NCBI GenBank assembly: GCA_002437245.1
Contig: DJOQ01000012.1
Location: 1-55,756, forward strand
Length of the DNA stretch: 55,756 nt
Source: Ruminococcaceae bacterium UBA6434
GTDB lineage: Bacteria > Bacillota > Clostridia > Oscillospirales > Acutalibacteraceae
Direction of reading: 5' to 3'
Shown here: in pieces, positions 43,030-51,933 of the stretch
Numbering within the stretch: the first letter of the stretch is position 1
Layout: each line of letters opens with the position of its first letter
Translations under genes and position numbers: made by a program
The notes under the pieces: generated by a model
The model's input: only the letters and a program-made list of their open reading frames with translations
The model's database searches: none
What the model was told of the DNA's origin: nothing

Positions 43030-44004
43030 ATGGAATTTTTGACTAATGAATACACATTTAAATCGGCCTCAGGGCTTTGCGACATATACGCACAGTCGGC
43101 TTCGCCTGCCGACTACGGCAGCGTAAAGGGCGTTGTTCAGATAACGCACGGAATGGCCGAACACTCAAACCGCTACGGAAGATTTGCGGTTGAGCTCTGC
43201 AAAAGGGGCTACGCCGTATTTATATGCGACCTTTTGGGGCACGGCAATTCCGTCAGCGACGACAGCGAGCTCGGCTACTTCGGCGAAAACGGAGTTGAAA
43301 GCCTTGTTGACGATATGAAGCAATTAAACGACATAGCAAGGCGCGAGTATCCAGGGCTTCCGCTGTATCTTTTCGGCCACAGCATGGGCTCTTTCCTCTC
43401 GCGCGCATATACGGCGAAATATCCCGACACCACAGACGGTACAATATGGTGCGGCACGAGCGGAGCCAACCCTGCCGCCGGTCTCGGCATAGCTTTGGCT
43501 AAAGCGATAGAGAGACGCAGCGGAGATCATCACCGCTCGGGTTTTCTCAATTCGCTTGCTTTCGGAAAATATAACAAGCGCACCGAAAACGAAACACAGT
43601 TCGACTGGCTCTCAAAGGACAAAGCGGAAGTTAAGAAGTATATCGACGACGATTACTGCGGCTTTGTTTTCACCGCAAACGGATTTAAGACGCTGTTTTC
43701 CCTTTTAAAACAGATTTCGGAAAAAAGCTGGTACCGCGCGGTTCCCGAGGATAAACCGATATTTATGATTGCCGGTGAAAACGACCCCGTCGGTGAATAC
43801 GGCAAGGGTGTTAACGAGGTATTTTTGACTTTAAAAAAGACCGGTCACAATTCTGTTGACTTGAAGCTTTACCCCGGCGACAGGCACGAGCTGCTCAACG
43901 AAACCGACCGCACCGCCGTAATAAAGGACATTACCGACTGGCTTGACGGACAAATCGAAAACGCACACGCCGCAAAAGCCGCCGAAGTCATTTCCGAAAA
44001 GTAA
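43030..44004 (+). CDS. Alpha/beta hydrolase, lysophospholipase or monoacylglycerol-lipase like
   Basis: 324 residues with a serine hydrolase fold. The oxyanion region is THGMAEHSNRY, the nucleophile elbow FGHSMGSFLS (Ser near 117), the acid near AGENDPVG and the His in GDRHELLNE. This arrangement fits the monoglyceride lipase/lysophospholipase (PldB-like) group. It has no signal peptide. AGAGGTG precedes the ATG. It is monocistronic, before the pur leader. Confidence 0.88.
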   Translation: MEFLTNEYTFKSASGLCDIYAQSASPADYGSVKGVVQITHGMAEHSNRYGRFAVELCKRGYAVFICDLLGHGNSVSDDSELGYFGENGVESLVDDMKQLNDIARREYPGLPLYLFGHSMGSFLSRAYTAKYPDTTDGTIWCGTSGANPAAGLGIALAKAIERRSGDHHRSGFLNSLAFGKYNKRTENETQFDWLSKDKAEVKKYIDDDYCGFVFTANGFKTLFSLLKQISEKSWYRAVPEDKPIFMIAGENDPVGEYGKGVNEVFLTLKKTGHNSVDLKLYPGDRHELLNETDRTAVIKDITDWLDGQIENAHAAKAAEVISEK

Positions 44005-44095
44005 GGCGCACTTGTCATTTTAGACAAACGAAGTCAGTTTATTTTGTGATAGTTGTTGATGTATCCAATTTTAAAATTCCGCGGTTTTTTGTATT

Positions 44096-44124
44096 GATTT
44101 TTTGTGTCGTAAAAAGTAAAATTA
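44096..44124 (+). promoter_or_regulatory. Candidate purine operon promoter
   Basis: TTGATT followed 17 bp later by TAAAAT, about 30 bp before the leader ORF ribosome site. Weaker than consensus; a TATAGT box slightly downstream is an alternative. Confidence 0.45.
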
Positions 44125-44151
44125 CAGTATAGTTTTTGTGCTGACGGAGGT

Positions 44152-44295
44152 ATGAGAATGCTTTTTATCAAAAGCCTTTACGGAAATGATTTGATAAATT
44201 TGCAAATACTCTGTAACTGTGCAAAATTATACCGCCGCAAAATAGGTGCGGTAAAAAAAGCAGAGCGCAATAACTGTGAAAAAATGTACGTTTGA
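44152..44295 (+). CDS. Leader ORF upstream of purE
   Basis: 47 codons from the ATG at 44152, or 45 from the ATG at 44158, which has GGAGG seven bases upstream and is better placed. It ends in TGA two bases before the terminator stem. The peptide is basic in the middle (AKLYRRKIGAVKKAERN) and has three Cys. I do not recognise it. Position, a strong ribosome site and a stop just before the attenuator suggest a regulatory leader ORF rather than chance. Confidence 0.5.
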   Translation: MRMLFIKSLYGNDLINLQILCNCAKLYRRKIGAVKKAERNNCEKMYV

Positions 44296-44297
44296 AT

Positions 44298-44334
44298 AGC
44301 GGCGTAGTGTAAAACTACGCCGCTTTATATTTTT
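44298..44334 (+). terminator. Attenuator-like terminator before purE
   Basis: AGCGGCGTAGT and ACTACGCCGCT form a perfect 11-bp stem with a 5-nt loop (44298-44324) and TTATATTTTT after it, just before the purE ribosome site. CGCCGC at 44233-44238, within the leader ORF, could pair with GCGGCG (44299-44304) and disrupt it. ACCGC (44231-44235) with GCGGT (44248-44252) would in turn prevent that. Confidence 0.8.
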
Positions 44335-44350
44335 ACCGGAGGAACAAAAG

Positions 44351-44842
44351 ATGAAAAAAGTTGCAATAGTTATGGGTTCGGACAGCGACCTGCCCACAGC
44401 CGAAAAAGCGGCAACCGAGCTTAAAAAGCTCGGAATACCCTTTGAGGTTCACGTAATGTCGGCGCACCGCACTCCCGATGAAGCGTCGGAATTTTCAAAA
44501 AATGCCGAACAAAACGGATTCGGAGTTATAATTTCAATAGCCGGTATGGCGGCTCATCTCGGCGGGGTACTTGCCGCCAACACCGTTTTGCCGGTAATAG
44601 GCGTTCCCGTGGGTTCGTCATTCGGCGGACTCGACGCACTTTTGGCAACGGTACAAATGCCGTCGGGCATCCCCGTAGCCACAGTCGCTCTCGGCGGAGG
44701 CAAAAATGCCGCCATACTCGCGGCGCAGATGCTCTCGCTCTCGGACGATACGCTTCGCGAAAAGCTGCGTGATATGCGAAAAGAAATGGCAGAGGCAGTC
44801 CGCGAAAAAGACGATATAATTTCAAATCAATTCAAAAACTAA
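44351..44842 (+). CDS. purE: N5-CAIR mutase, PurE class I
   Basis: 163 residues with GSDSDLPTAEKAA, SAHRTPDEASEF and the glycine-rich segment AGMAAHLGGVLAANT of class I PurE. It converts N5-CAIR to CAIR. No purK is in the window, so either purK is elsewhere or CO2-dependent carboxylation is used. First gene of the pur operon. GGAGGAAC precedes the ATG. Confidence 0.97.
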   Translation: MKKVAIVMGSDSDLPTAEKAATELKKLGIPFEVHVMSAHRTPDEASEFSKNAEQNGFGVIISIAGMAAHLGGVLAANTVLPVIGVPVGSSFGGLDALLATVQMPSGIPVATVALGGGKNAAILAAQMLSLSDDTLREKLRDMRKEMAEAVREKDDIISNQFKN

Positions 44843-44861
44843 TCACAAGGAGATATTATTT

Positions 44862-45575
44862 ATGAAAAAACTCGAACAGCTCTATGAGGGAAAAGCAAAG
44901 AAGGTTTTTGCAACGGACGAGGACGGCGTTGTAATAGTTGATTATAAAGACGACGCAACCGCTTTTAACGGCGAAAAAAAAGGCACTATAATGGGCAAGG
45001 GCGTAGTAAACAACAAGATGTCAAACTACGTATTCGGTCTGCTTGAAAAAGACGGAGTTCCCACACACTTCATAAAGGAACTCAGCGACCGCGAAACAGC
45101 CGTTAAAAAGGTTTCCATAGTTCCGCTTGAGGTAATAGTAAGAAACGTGGCGGCAGGCAGTTTTTCAAAGAGAATGGGCGTACCCGAGGGAAAAGAGCTT
45201 CTCTGCCCCATTCTTGAATTCAGCTACAAAAACGATGAGCTCGGCGATCCGTTTATCAACGACGACTACGCGCTTGCTCTCGGCCTTGCGACTCAGGACG
45301 AAATCGACACGATAAAGAAATACACAAGAAAAGTAAACGAGTGCCTCAAAAAATATTTTCTCTCTGCCGGAATGAAGCTCATCGACTTCAAAATCGAATT
45401 CGGCAGACTTCCCGACGGAACAATAATTCTTGCCGACGAAATATCGCCCGACACATGCCGTCTTTGGGACGTAAAAACAAACGAAAAGCTTGACAAGGAC
45501 CGTTTCCGCCGCGATCTCGGCAATGTTGAAGAAGCTTACAACGAGGTATTCCGCCGTCTCGGTCTTAAAGACTGA
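44862..45575 (+). CDS. purC: SAICAR synthetase
   Basis: 237 residues, the normal bacterial length. It begins LEQLYEGKAKKVF and shows VVNNKMSNYVF, VPLEVIVRNVAAGSF and ILADEISPDTCRLWD, all diagnostic of PurC. It joins CAIR with aspartate using ATP. 19 bp after purE. Confidence 0.98.
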   Translation: MKKLEQLYEGKAKKVFATDEDGVVIVDYKDDATAFNGEKKGTIMGKGVVNNKMSNYVFGLLEKDGVPTHFIKELSDRETAVKKVSIVPLEVIVRNVAAGSFSKRMGVPEGKELLCPILEFSYKNDELGDPFINDDYALALGLATQDEIDTIKKYTRKVNECLKKYFLSAGMKLIDFKIEFGRLPDGTIILADEISPDTCRLWDVKTNEKLDKDRFRRDLGNVEEAYNEVFRRLGLKD

Positions 45576-45607
45576 ATAGGCTATTAAAGCAAATTACGAG
45601 GTATTAT

Positions 45608-47050
45608 ATGTTTGACAGTATACATGAAGAGTGCGGCGTTTTCGGTATCTATTCCGAAGAGACCGCAGACGTGGCGTCCGCGGCATATTATGCGCTCTTT
45701 GCACTTCAGCACCGCGGTCAGGAGAGCTGCGGAATAGCGGTAAACGACGACGGCATTATTAACTGCTACAAGGACGCAGGGCTTGTAAACGACGTATTCA
45801 GCCGTGAAAAGCTCGCTTCGCTCGGCAGGGGGCAAATGGCTGTCGGTCACGTCCGCTACGGAACCACGGGAGGCGGCTCACGTGAGAACGCCCAGCCGAT
45901 GGTAGTAAATCACATAAAGGGCAGTATGGCTCTCGCTCACAACGGCAACCTTACAAATGCAGCCGAGCTTCGCAGAGAGCTTGAGATGAGCGGTTCTATT
46001 TTTCACTCCACAAGCGACACCGAGGTTATTTCATATATCATAACCAAGGAGCGAATTGCCGCTCCGTCAATCGAGGCGGCGGTTTTTTCGGCAATGTACC
46101 GTCTCAAGGGAGCTTACTCGCTTATCATAATGTCGCCGTCAAAGCTGATAGCGGCGCGCGATCCGCTCGGATTCCGTCCGCTTTGCATAGGCAAAAAGGG
46201 AAACAAAACAATATTCGCTTCGGAATCGTGTGCGCTTTCCACTCTCGGTGCGGAATATGTACGCGATGTGCGTCCCGGTGAAATAGTGGTTATCGACAAA
46301 TACGGTATGCGCTCAATAGAAGGTCATTGTTCCGACCGCAAAAAGGCTCTTTGCGTATTTGAATTTATATATTTCGCACGCCCGGATTCTGTTATTGAGG
46401 GCGCTTCGGTTCACCTTGCAAGGCAAAAGGCGGGAGAATTTCTCGCCGAAGAGCATCCCGTTGACGCAGACGTTGTCATAGGCGTACCGGACAGCGGACT
46501 CGACGCCGCAATGGGCTATGCCAAAAAATCGGGAATCCCCTACGGTATGGGATTTATCAAAAACAAATATATAGGCAGGTCGTTTATACAGCCGACTCAA
46601 GAGCAGCGCGAAAGCGACGTCAGGATAAAGCTGAATGTAATAGGCTCCACCGTAAGGGGCAAAAGAGTTGTTATGATAGACGACTCAATAGTTCGCGGAA
46701 CAACAAGTGCAAGAATAGTAAAGCAGCTTCGCGACGCAGGCGCAAAAGAGGTTCATGTGCGTGTTTCGGCGCCTCCGTTCAGGCATCCGTGCTATTTCGG
46801 AACCGACATAGACTCGGTCGAAAACCTTATAGCGAACAACCATTCGATAGAGGAAATACGTCAAATAATCGGCGCTGACTCGCTCGGCTACCTCAGCGAA
46901 GAGCACGTATTTAAGCTCGCAGACGGCTGCAAGCTCGATTTCTGCGCCGCCTGCTTTAACGGCAAGTACCCCATAGAAATACCTGCCGACACCAACAAAA
47001 CTCAATTTGAAAAGAAGATAAGCGAAAAGAAAGCAAAGGAGAATTTATAA
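45608..47050 (+). CDS. purF: Amidophosphoribosyltransferase
   Basis: 480 residues. The N-terminal glutaminase starts at Cys9 in EECGVFGIYS, so a short propeptide is expected to be removed. The PRPP loop is VVMIDDSIVRGTTS. Cysteines at ALCVFEFIYF, RHPCYFG and DFCAACF match the four ligands of the [4Fe-4S] cluster in Bacillus-type PurF, an oxygen-sensitive form. It commits PRPP to purines. The stop overlaps purM (TAATG). Confidence 0.97.
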   Translation: MFDSIHEECGVFGIYSEETADVASAAYYALFALQHRGQESCGIAVNDDGIINCYKDAGLVNDVFSREKLASLGRGQMAVGHVRYGTTGGGSRENAQPMVVNHIKGSMALAHNGNLTNAAELRRELEMSGSIFHSTSDTEVISYIITKERIAAPSIEAAVFSAMYRLKGAYSLIIMSPSKLIAARDPLGFRPLCIGKKGNKTIFASESCALSTLGAEYVRDVRPGEIVVIDKYGMRSIEGHCSDRKKALCVFEFIYFARPDSVIEGASVHLARQKAGEFLAEEHPVDADVVIGVPDSGLDAAMGYAKKSGIPYGMGFIKNKYIGRSFIQPTQEQRESDVRIKLNVIGSTVRGKRVVMIDDSIVRGTTSARIVKQLRDAGAKEVHVRVSAPPFRHPCYFGTDIDSVENLIANNHSIEEIRQIIGADSLGYLSEEHVFKLADGCKLDFCAACFNGKYPIEIPADTNKTQFEKKISEKKAKENL

Positions 47051-48087
47051 TGGAAAAGAGCTTTTCCGAAAGCTACAAGGCTGCCGGTGTTGACATAACC
47101 GCCGGTTACAAGTCAGTTGAGCTTATGAAACAGCATATCAAAAGAACTCTCACTCCGGGAGCTTTATCGGGCATCGGCGGCTTCGGCGGACTCTTTGACC
47201 TGTCGGGCGAAAAGTGTTCGGAACCCGTACTTGTCAGCGGCACGGACGGCGTCGGCACAAAGCTTAAAATCGCCATGCTTTTAGACAAGCACGACACCAT
47301 CGGCATAGACTGCGTTGCAATGTGCGTAAACGATGTCATATGCTGCGGTGCAAAACCTCTCTTCTTTCTTGATTACATCGCCTGCGGCAAGAATATTCCC
47401 GAAAAGATTGCCTCAATAGTATCGGGCGTGGCAGAGGGCTGTGTCAGAGCCGAATGTGCTCTGATAGGCGGCGAAACCGCCGAACACCCCGGTATGATGC
47501 CCGAGGAGGACTATGACCTTGCGGGATTTACGGTAGGCATAGTTAACAAGCCCGACGTATTTGACAACAAGTCGGTAAAGCACGGCGACGTTATAATTGC
47601 CCTGCCCTCAAGCGGCGTACATTCAAACGGATTTTCACTTGTCAGAAAAGTATTCGATTTTGACAAGGGCGGCATAGATAAGAAGTACGACGAACTCGGC
47701 ACAACCATAGGCGAAGCGCTTTTAACTCCCACCGAAATATATGTAAAGCCCGTGCTTGCTCTCGCAAAAGAGGTAAAAATAAAGGCGGTATCGCACATAA
47801 CCGGCGGCGGATTTTACGAAAACATACCGAGAAGCCTGCCCGAAGGCATAACCGCTGTTATCGAGAAAAAAGCTCTTAAAATACTTCCTGTATTCGATAT
47901 AATCGAGAAAACGGGCAACATACCCGAGCGCGATATGTTCAATACCTTTAATATGGGCGTGGGAATGAGCATAACAGTTGCCCCCGAGGACGCCGATAAG
48001 GCTGTAAAGGTTCTTCGCGAAAACGGCACAAAAGCGTATATCATAGGCGAAACAGCAAGCGGCGAAGACGGTGTTAAAATATGCTGA
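47050..48087 (+). CDS. purM: AIR synthetase
   Basis: 345 residues with AGVDITAGY, GGFGGLFDL, VSGTDGVGTKL, GGETAEHPGMM and the C-terminal THITGGGFYENIPR-like segment (SHITGGGFYENI), all typical for PurM. It closes FGAM to AIR with ATP. Overlaps purF by one base and purN by seven. Confidence 0.98.
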   Translation: MEKSFSESYKAAGVDITAGYKSVELMKQHIKRTLTPGALSGIGGFGGLFDLSGEKCSEPVLVSGTDGVGTKLKIAMLLDKHDTIGIDCVAMCVNDVICCGAKPLFFLDYIACGKNIPEKIASIVSGVAEGCVRAECALIGGETAEHPGMMPEEDYDLAGFTVGIVNKPDVFDNKSVKHGDVIIALPSSGVHSNGFSLVRKVFDFDKGGIDKKYDELGTTIGEALLTPTEIYVKPVLALAKEVKIKAVSHITGGGFYENIPRSLPEGITAVIEKKALKILPVFDIIEKTGNIPERDMFNTFNMGVGMSITVAPEDADKAVKVLRENGTKAYIIGETASGEDGVKIC

Positions 48088-48701
48088 AAACAAGAATAGC
48101 CGTGTTTGTTTCCGGCGGCGGAACAAATTTTGAGTCTCTTATAAACGCCGAGGAAAACGGTAAGATACCGCACGGCGAGATAGTTTTGGTACTCTCTTCA
48201 AACAAGGACGCATACGCGCTCAAAAGAGCCGAAAATCACGGTATAAAATCCGTTGTATGCTCAAAAAAAGAGCTCGGAAGTCAGGAAAACTTTGAAAGAG
48301 AGATTTTAAAAAATCTCGAAGAAAACGACATTCAGTTGATTGTCCTTGCGGGATTTATGTCAATACTCTCAAAGGAGTTCACAAAGAAGTACGAAAACCG
48401 TATTATAAATGTTCACCCGTCGCTTATACCGTCGTTTTGCGGCGAGGGATATTACGGACTGCGCGTGCACAAGGCGGCTCTTGACTACGGAGTTAAGGTT
48501 ACGGGCGCTACGGTGCACTTTGTAAATGAAATACCCGACGGCGGAAAAATAATTTATCAAAAGGCGGTTGAGGTCAAAGACTCCGACACTCCCGAAACGC
48601 TCCAAAAGCGCGTGATGGAGCAGGCGGAGTGGATAATACTTCCGAAAGCCGCCGAAACCGTATCAAAGAAATTAGCCGAGCAGAAAGGAAGCCGAATATG
48701 A
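48081..48701 (+). CDS. purN: GAR transformylase
   Basis: 206 residues. FVSGGGTNFESLI at the N-terminus binds GAR phosphate. The catalytic set is Asn and His in INVHPSLIPSF and Asp in EIPDGGKI, matching folate-dependent PurN. It transfers a formyl group from 10-formyl-THF. ATG-TGA overlaps on both sides couple it with purM and the next gene. Confidence 0.97.
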   Translation: MLKTRIAVFVSGGGTNFESLINAEENGKIPHGEIVLVLSSNKDAYALKRAENHGIKSVVCSKKELGSQENFEREILKNLEENDIQLIVLAGFMSILSKEFTKKYENRIINVHPSLIPSFCGEGYYGLRVHKAALDYGVKVTGATVHFVNEIPDGGKIIYQKAVEVKDSDTPETLQKRVMEQAEWIILPKAAETVSKKLAEQKGSRI

Positions 48702-49411
48702 AAACCGATAACATCAAAAAGCTACTCTCAGAAAATGCTTATCCCGGCAGAGGAATAATACTCGGAAAGAGTGCCGACGGGAAAAAAGCCGTTATTGCTT
48801 ATTTCATTATGGGAAGAAGCGTAAACAGCCGCAACCGCATTTTTGAAGAGACGGCGGACGGCATAAAAACAAAGGCGTTTGACGAGAGCAAGCTCTACGA
48901 CCCGCATCTCATAATATACTCCCCCGTCAGAGTTCTCGGCAACAAGACCATAGTTACAAACGGCGACCAAACCGACACGATTTATGAGCTTATGGACAAA
49001 CAGCAGACCTTTGAGCAGGCTCTTCGCACACGTGAATACGAAGATGACGCGCCGAATTACACGCCGAGAATTTCGGGTATAGTCCATTCCGGAAACGGGC
49101 TTATGAACTACGCGCTCTCCATAATCAAGTCGGCGGACGGCGACCCGTCCTGCACAGAGAGATTCACATATTCATACACAAACCCGTTAAGCGGTGTGGG
49201 ACACTATATTCACACGTATCTCGGCGACGGAAATCCGTTACCGTCCTTTGAGGGCGAACCCGAAAAGGTTAAAATCGAGGGCGACATAGACACATTTACA
49301 AACGATATCTGGGAAAGCCTGAACTGCGACAACAAGGTTTCGCTTTTCGTAAGATTTATCGACATCGAAACAAACGAATATACCCAGAGAATCATCAACA
49401 AAAACAAATAA
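48698..49411 (+). CDS. IMP cyclohydrolase, PurO-like
   Basis: 237 residues from the ATG at 48698, which overlaps the purN stop as ATGA and has GAAAGGA upstream. The sequence, with YPGRGIILGKSADG and GRSVNSRNRIF early and a YSYTNPLSGVGHYIHTY segment late, fits the PurO-type IMP cyclohydrolase family first known in archaea, unrelated to the bacterial PurH N-terminal domain. It would perform the last step, FAICAR to IMP. The position beside a transformylase lacking the PurH cyclohydrolase domain supports this. Confidence 0.85.
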   Translation: MKTDNIKKLLSENAYPGRGIILGKSADGKKAVIAYFIMGRSVNSRNRIFEETADGIKTKAFDESKLYDPHLIIYSPVRVLGNKTIVTNGDQTDTIYELMDKQQTFEQALRTREYEDDAPNYTPRISGIVHSGNGLMNYALSIIKSADGDPSCTERFTYSYTNPLSGVGHYIHTYLGDGNPLPSFEGEPEKVKIEGDIDTFTNDIWESLNCDNKVSLFVRFIDIETNEYTQRIINKNK

Positions 49412-49435
49412 GAAGTAACTTTACGGAGGTCCGAA

Positions 49436-50614
49436 ATGAAAGAGATCGAACTTAAATACGGCTGTAATCCAAATCAAAAACCGTCCAAAATTTTTATGGC
49501 GGACGGCAGAGACTTACCGGTTACCGTTTTGAACGGCAGACCAGGCTATATTAACTTCCTCGACGCGCTGAACAGCTATCAGCTTGTGAAAGAATTGAAA
49601 TCCGCCATCGGTCTTCCCGCGGCTGCTTCATTTAAGCACGTCAGCCCTGCGGGTGCGGCTGTCGGCCTGCCGCTCTCCGATACGCTCAGAAAAATTTACT
49701 GGGTTGACGACGATGCCGTTCTCTCCCCTCTCGCCGCGGCATATGCAAGGGCAAGAGGCACCGACAGAATGTCATCTTTCGGCGATTGGATAGCGCTCTC
49801 GGACATATGCGACGTTCCCACGGCGCTGCTTATAAAGCATGAGGTTTCCGACGGCATAATTGCTCCCGGATACGAAAAAGAGGCTCTTGAAATCCTCAAA
49901 TCCAAGAAAAAGGGAAATTACAATATAGTTGAAATAGACCCCGAATACAGACCTGCTCCGATAGAACATAAGGACGTTTACGGCGTTACCTTTGAGCAGG
50001 GCAGAAACGAATTAAAGATTGACGAGAGCTCTCTTAATAACATAGTCACCGAAAACAAGGAGCTTCCGGACAGCGCCAAGCGCGACCTTATTATTTCGCT
50101 TATAACGCTTAAATACACACAGTCCAACTCCGTATGCTATGCGAAAGACGGTCAGACCATAGGCGTGGGCGCCGGTCAGCAGTCAAGAATACACTGCACA
50201 CGTTTAGCCGGCGGCAAAGCCGACAACTGGCATTTAAGACAGCATCCGAAGGTTCTCGCTCTCGATTTTACAGACTCGATAGGCAGACCGAGCAGGGACA
50301 ACGCCATTGATGTTTACATTTCGGACGAATATGAGGACGTAATAGGCGACGACGTTTGGCAAAACACATTTAAGACCCGTCCCGAGCCACTCACCAAAGA
50401 AGAGAAAAAGGCATGGCTCGCACAGTTTCACGATGTATCGCTCGGTTCGGACGCATTCTTCCCGTTTGACGACAACATAGAGCGTGCAAGAAGAAGCGGT
50501 GTTTCGTATATAGTTGAACCGGGCGGCTCCATACGTGACGACATAGTAATTGACTGCTGCAACAAACACGGTATTACCATGGCGTTCACAGGAATACGTC
50601 TTTTCCATCACTGA
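49436..50614 (+). CDS. AICAR transformylase, stand-alone
   Basis: 392 residues corresponding to the transformylase part of PurH only. The catalytic Lys-His pair is in AASFKHVSPAG. TQSNSVCYAKDGQTIGVGAGQQSRI and DAFFPFDDNIERA are characteristic. There is no N-terminal IMP cyclohydrolase (MGS-like) domain, so the usual bifunctional enzyme is split with the PurO-like gene before it. It formylates AICAR. GGAGG precedes the ATG; 24 bp after the upstream stop. Confidence 0.93.
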   Translation: MKEIELKYGCNPNQKPSKIFMADGRDLPVTVLNGRPGYINFLDALNSYQLVKELKSAIGLPAAASFKHVSPAGAAVGLPLSDTLRKIYWVDDDAVLSPLAAAYARARGTDRMSSFGDWIALSDICDVPTALLIKHEVSDGIIAPGYEKEALEILKSKKKGNYNIVEIDPEYRPAPIEHKDVYGVTFEQGRNELKIDESSLNNIVTENKELPDSAKRDLIISLITLKYTQSNSVCYAKDGQTIGVGAGQQSRIHCTRLAGGKADNWHLRQHPKVLALDFTDSIGRPSRDNAIDVYISDEYEDVIGDDVWQNTFKTRPEPLTKEEKKAWLAQFHDVSLGSDAFFPFDDNIERARRSGVSYIVEPGGSIRDDIVIDCCNKHGITMAFTGIRLFHH

Positions 50615-50637
50615 TAAAACAATAAGAGGTTCTTAAA

Positions 50638-51918
50638 ATGAAAATACTTGTAGTAGGCGCGGGCGGAAGAGAACACGCCATAATTAAAAAGCTGAAGGAA
50701 AATCCGGAGGTCACCGAAATTTTTGCCTGCCCCGGAAACGGCGGCATAGCAAAAGACGCGGAATGTGTTAACATAAGCGCCACGGACATTGACGGCATCG
50801 CGGATTTTGCCGTTAAAATGAACATCGATTTCTGCGTAGTGGCACCAGATGACCCGCTTGTGTTAGGATTGGTTGACGTTCTCGAAGAAAAGGGCATACC
50901 TTGCTTCGGTCCGTCAAAGAAAGCGGCGATAATTGAGGGAAGCAAGGTCTTTTCTAAAAATCTTATGAAAAAATACGGCATTCCGACGGCAGATTACGAG
51001 GTCTTTTCCGAGCCCGAAAAAGCGCTTTCCTATATAAAAGAAAAAAATGAATATCCGACCGTCATAAAGGCGGACGGTCTCGCTCTCGGCAAGGGCGTTA
51101 TAATAGCCGAATCCGAAGAGCAGGCAGAGGACGCCATAAAAACAATAATGGAGGATAAAAAGTTCGGCGACAGCGGCAACAACGTCGTTATAGAGGAATT
51201 CTTAACAGGTCCCGAAGTTTCCGTTCTCTCATTTACCGACGGAAAGACCATTGTTCCGATGGTTTCGTCCATGGACCACAAGCGCGCTCTTGACGGCGAC
51301 AAGGGGCTTAACACCGGCGGAATGGGAACAGTTGCGCCGAACCCCTATTACACCGCAGATATAGCAAAGGAATGTACCGAAAAGATATTTCTGCCCACCG
51401 TTAAGGCTATGAACAGCGAAAACAGAACCTTTAAGGGCTGCCTTTATTTCGGGCTTATGCTGACACAAAAGGGTCCGAAGGTTATAGAATACAACTGCCG
51501 CTTCGGCGACCCCGAAACACAGGTGGTATTACCGCTTCTCAAAACCGACCTCCTCACAATTATGCGTGCGGTACATGATGAAACACTCTCATTTTTAAAT
51601 GTTGAATTCAAAGACGAAAGCGCGGCGTGCGTGGTTATCGCGTCGGGCGGCTATCCGCTGTCTTACGGCAAAGGATATGAAATAGACTTCGGCGACAGCG
51701 AATGTACGGAAAATGTCACGGTATTTCACGCAGGCACAGCCGAAAAAGACGGCAAAATCGTAACCTCGGGCGGCAGAGTTCTCGGAGTTACGGCAACCGG
51801 CAAAAATCTTGAAGAGGCGCTCTCTACCGCATACAAAGCGGCGGAGCAGATTAAATTCAAGGATTCGTTTTACAGAAAAGACATAGGTGCGCGCGCTCTT
51901 GCCGCACTGAAAAAATAA
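50638..51918 (+). CDS. purD: GAR synthetase
   Basis: 426 residues, an ATP-grasp enzyme. It begins KILVVGAGGREHAI and has IKADGLALGKGV, DHKRALDGDKGLNTGGMGT and YNCRFGDPETQ, the PurD signatures. It joins phosphoribosylamine with glycine. 23 bp after the transformylase gene. Confidence 0.98.
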   Translation: MKILVVGAGGREHAIIKKLKENPEVTEIFACPGNGGIAKDAECVNISATDIDGIADFAVKMNIDFCVVAPDDPLVLGLVDVLEEKGIPCFGPSKKAAIIEGSKVFSKNLMKKYGIPTADYEVFSEPEKALSYIKEKNEYPTVIKADGLALGKGVIIAESEEQAEDAIKTIMEDKKFGDSGNNVVIEEFLTGPEVSVLSFTDGKTIVPMVSSMDHKRALDGDKGLNTGGMGTVAPNPYYTADIAKECTEKIFLPTVKAMNSENRTFKGCLYFGLMLTQKGPKVIEYNCRFGDPETQVVLPLLKTDLLTIMRAVHDETLSFLNVEFKDESAACVVIASGGYPLSYGKGYEIDFGDSECTENVTVFHAGTAEKDGKIVTSGGRVLGVTATGKNLEEALSTAYKAAEQIKFKDSFYRKDIGARALAALKK

Positions 51919-51933
51919 ACAGGAAGTGACGAA

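Noticed and set aside
44005..44350. Purine, PRPP or ppGpp riboswitch before purE
   Set aside because: I found neither the conserved purine three-way junction nor the ykkC-like core by eye. A covariance search would be decisive.
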